DNA of 64,000 bases from Pilatotrama ljubarskyi (Eukaryota > Basidiomycota > Agaricomycetes > Polyporales > Polyporaceae), in the NCBI GenBank assembly GCA_022385805.1, contig MU277701.1, positions 133,122 through 197,121 on the forward strand, read 5' to 3'. This document shows, one piece after another, positions 61,608 through 64,000 of this stretch. Below the pieces are notes generated by a model, which was given only the letters and a program-made list of their open reading frames with translations, did not search any database and had not been told where the DNA came from. The position numbers and the translations under genes were made by a program. Every line of letters begins with the position of its first letter. Within the stretch, counting starts at the first letter, position 1.

Positions 61608-62400
61608 ATGCGCCTGTCTCTTCTCTCTCTCCTCGTTCTTCCGTACCTAGCTGCAGCCTCTACTGACGAGCAAATGGTTCTACCCTCTCAAGACGGCGCC
61701 GGAGTACCGTTCGTTCCGGTTACATATGCTGGGAAACCCTCCCTTGCGGACCTCCTCACGATCGAATCCTCTGCATCAATCTTCTATTCTTATGCCCGAG
61801 AAACCGAAATGAGCAAGCTTTTTGCCGACAAGGACGCAAAGAGCACCGTCCTGGTCCCGACAAACAAGGCCGTCATCGCCCTCCCGAGGAAGCCGTAAGT
61901 TTTTGTGGCGGCGACTTCCGTACTGTTGCGATACCGAGCGCAGCCTTCCCTTTACACAGCCATGAGGGCCCTGCGCCTATCCGGGAGGGAGTCATTCTAT
62001 CGGAAGCCGAGTTTGACAATCTGTCAAAGCAGAACGTCGAGCGTTGGGTGTCGGCGCACATCATACCGGTATGTTGTGCTTCGAGTTCGCGCTGCGGCGT
62101 ACTGACGGCGCCCCGCTGGAAGGCATCACCCATCTCATTGGCCGCCCCCGAGGGACATCAGACGCTACTCGATGGAAAGAATGTGACCTTTACGCTAGTG
62201 GACGGCGACACGGACGCACCGGAATGGGCCCGCATGCTCCTCGACGGCACAGTGCGCTTGACTGCTATGAAGGAGGTGAGGATCGTCTCTCAACGTATCC
62301 AGCACCCGGTATCGATCAGCTTCCACCATACTCATACGTTCCTGCCCAGGCTTCAAATGGTATCCTGTACATTTTGGACGGTACGGTTATCCTAGATTAA
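61608..62400 (+). CDS. Secreted fasciclin (FAS1) domain protein
   Basis: Four exons (61608-61894, 61960-62068, 62123-62275, 62350-62400) encode 199 aa. A clear signal peptide (MRLSLLSLLVLPYLAAAS) is followed by one FAS1 domain. The domain shows SLADLLTIESSASIFYSYA, the H1-type KSTVLVPTNKAV, VERWVSAHIIP, the hydrophobic DGKNVTFTLVDGD and the closing GILYILDGTVILD. Single-FAS1 secreted proteins in fungi are linked to adhesion and development. No GPI-attachment tail is seen. Exon lengths give a continuous frame and all introns are GT...AG. Confidence 0.9.
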
Positions 62401-62496
62401 GCTTGGAATTCCCTTTCTACAATACTCGTTGTATCGCTACCTGTAAGAATACCGTCTCCAACCACGTCCCGGGAGCTCGACTGAACGTTAGACTCG

Positions 62497-62767
62497 ATGA
62501 CGCGCCACCTGGTCGATGTTCACCGGAAGTGTTCTGACACAAGCTACGATGCCTTCTTCACGTCCATCGGCATTGAAGCCACGTACGAGTGGCTCCTGAC
62601 GGTGAGTGCCTGTCTATCCCGCATCCGAGAAGAGCGGATGACAGTGACAGAGAATTACACAGAAACTTCAAGCTCGGATCTGTACTATGCACGATTGCCC
62701 TCATGAATCGGGCCCCGGACACGGCATGATATTCGTCGCGGTATCGTCGTATAGAGTAGCTTGTTGA
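62497..62767 (+). CDS. Possible small two-exon gene, unknown
   Basis: Exons 62497-62601 and 62663-62767 would encode 69 aa (starts MTRHLVDVHRKCSDTSYD; second exon contains CTMHDCPHESGPG). The frame joins cleanly with GT...AG, but there is no signal peptide, domain or recognised relative. It may be a fragment of a larger gene or chance. Confidence 0.2.
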
Positions 62768-64000
62768 ATTCCGGCCTCGCAGCTACACTGGCGCTGCGTG
62801 GCACGTTCACCTGGTGACTTTGCGACAAGGCGACCGCATGCAGGGGCGCGAGGTGCTTGCTTGTTCGCAATGTGTCCAACCCGCCAACCTCACAAGCACT
62901 ATGACGACAATGGACATATCTCCGCACTTCTGACTGATTCTCTTGTCGAAAATTTGTCGCGATGGCCTGTGGCGATGGTCTACGCCCTACGATAGCCGCA
63001 GGCACCAGAAGTGCTTCGACCTCTTCTGCCGCTAGAGAAGTGCGAAGCAGCCGTAGAAACGGTGCGTCGCCCAATGAGATCTGACGTCATTTGCTATTGG
63101 CTGACAGACCGCGCTAGCGGGCGTTGACACGGTGCCGAATATTGCAGCGACGATCCAATCGCTTTGCTGCTTCTGTGCATTCCTGAGCCAGCCTGCGCAG
63201 GTGCTGCACGTGCAGTACTCCGAGTACTGCTCTGCGAACTATGTATGGTGTCCTCCTTTCGGGGTCTTCTTTGCTCGACATTGTTGCTGCGGCCGCCGCA
63301 GGATCACATGCAGAAGTTGGCCCACCTGTCCGCAACAAGCCCCTAGCGCATCTACATGTCTTGGCTGGCCATCGTCTTGGGCCAGGTTTCTCGCGACGTT
63401 CGCCTCGCTAGACAACTGTACAGGAATGGGTGCAATCGTCGACCGAAATTCAGGATGCAAGTTTCTCCAGTCGCAGATAAACCCGTCTCTGCAACGAGGC
63501 CCTGCGTTCTGCACGAATCACGGCACTAGAACCTGCTTCGGCATCACGGCGGGCCTCACCCCACATCGACTCCCACAGGGCCACTCTTCGCAGGTGTGGA
63601 CCCTTCCATCGTTCTCTCATGGTGACGGTTCTTTGGCAGTTGACAAACCGGGGAACTTGCCAGGTTCACCACCGTCCGCCACGCTGCGTGCCGCGTCCGG
63701 TAAATGTGTCCAACTCTGTATTGAGAGCGGGTGAAGTGCGGCGCGCCACTGCACGGCCAGCCCGTGCACATTCCGCTATGGGAATACAGCACCAGCTGCG
63801 CGGTATGTCTCTTTTCTTGGCTCGCGCCCTAGATCAACAAGTTGACATCTCGCCTCGCGACTGCTCCGACTCGGACTTCGCGCGAATGTGTTGATATGGT
63901 GCAGTCATTGAGACGTATCCTGCTCAGATCAACTGACTGGAGGGGCGAATTCGTTCGTCCGCAATCCGTTCGTCTCCAGGGGCTGCGACGACGTTTGTGC
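62768..64000. other. Unresolved right end of window
   Basis: Plus-strand stretches at about 63132-63735 and 63740-63890 look weakly coding (for example APLHGQPVHIPLWEYSTS, CTGMGAIVDRNSGC), with Cys-rich composition as in secreted carbohydrate-binding proteins. I cannot build a start, splice chain or family call. A gene may run past position 64000. Confidence 0.25.

Overview
The window is 64 kb of filamentous basidiomycete nuclear DNA, most likely an Agaricomycete. Genes are dense on both strands and cut by many short introns (about 48-90 bp, GT...AG). Proteins match fungal core families. There is no operon, CRISPR, rRNA or phage structure. The species cannot be read from the sequence.

Layout. 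1-2.2 kb holds no clear gene. 2.2-8.0 kb is a head-to-head pair: a large BIRC6-type ubiquitin-conjugating enzyme (-) and a germinal-centre STE20 kinase (+). 8.4-14.6 kb has AP-3 delta (-) and a Golgi-type glycosyltransferase with a fucosyltransferase-like fold (-). 14.6-16.4 kb may hold an unrecognised minus-strand gene. 16.4-19.1 kb has a 2-oxoglutarate/Fe(II) oxygenase (+) and an NXT1-like mRNA export factor (+). 19.5-28.6 kb is a head-to-head pair of DEAH helicases: PRP22 (-) and a DHX57-like protein (+). 29.2-31.0 kb encodes a Ser-rich membrane protein (-). 31-33.9 kb is mostly non-coding with a frameshifted aspartic-protease remnant. 33.9-36.9 kb has DPH4 (-) and an ING-family PHD protein (+), split by a 703-bp terminal-inverted-repeat element that sits exactly at the DPH4 start codon. 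37.5-43.9 kb has a C2HC zinc-finger protein (+), a carboxypeptidase Y-like protease (-) and an unknown Cys-cluster protein (+). 44.6-52.3 kb has an NRAMP metal transporter (+), UTP14 (-) and the ubiquitin-L40 fusion (-). 52.4-62.4 kb has an unrecognised spliced region (+), a Gfd2/YDR514C-type nuclease-fold protein (+), coatomer delta RET2 (-), a K+-channel-beta-type aldo/keto reductase (-) and a fasciclin protein (+). The last 1.6 kb is unresolved.

The genes do not form one pathway. Themes that recur are RNA work (PRP22, UTP14, NXT1, DHX57-like), vesicle coats and secretory enzymes (AP-3 delta, RET2, glycosyltransferase, carboxypeptidase), ubiquitin (E2 and ubiquitin-L40) and translation (L40, DPH4).

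Exon structures were built by hand from GT/AG sites, reading frame and family similarity. In every gene reported as complete, the exon lengths sum to a multiple of three. I see no clearly new multi-gene system. The best leads are the element at the DPH4 start codon, the DHX57-like gene with three junctions lacking a canonical splice, the E2 with its own Cys-rich module, single-ATG coding exons and micro-exons, and two or three conserved-looking proteins of unknown family.
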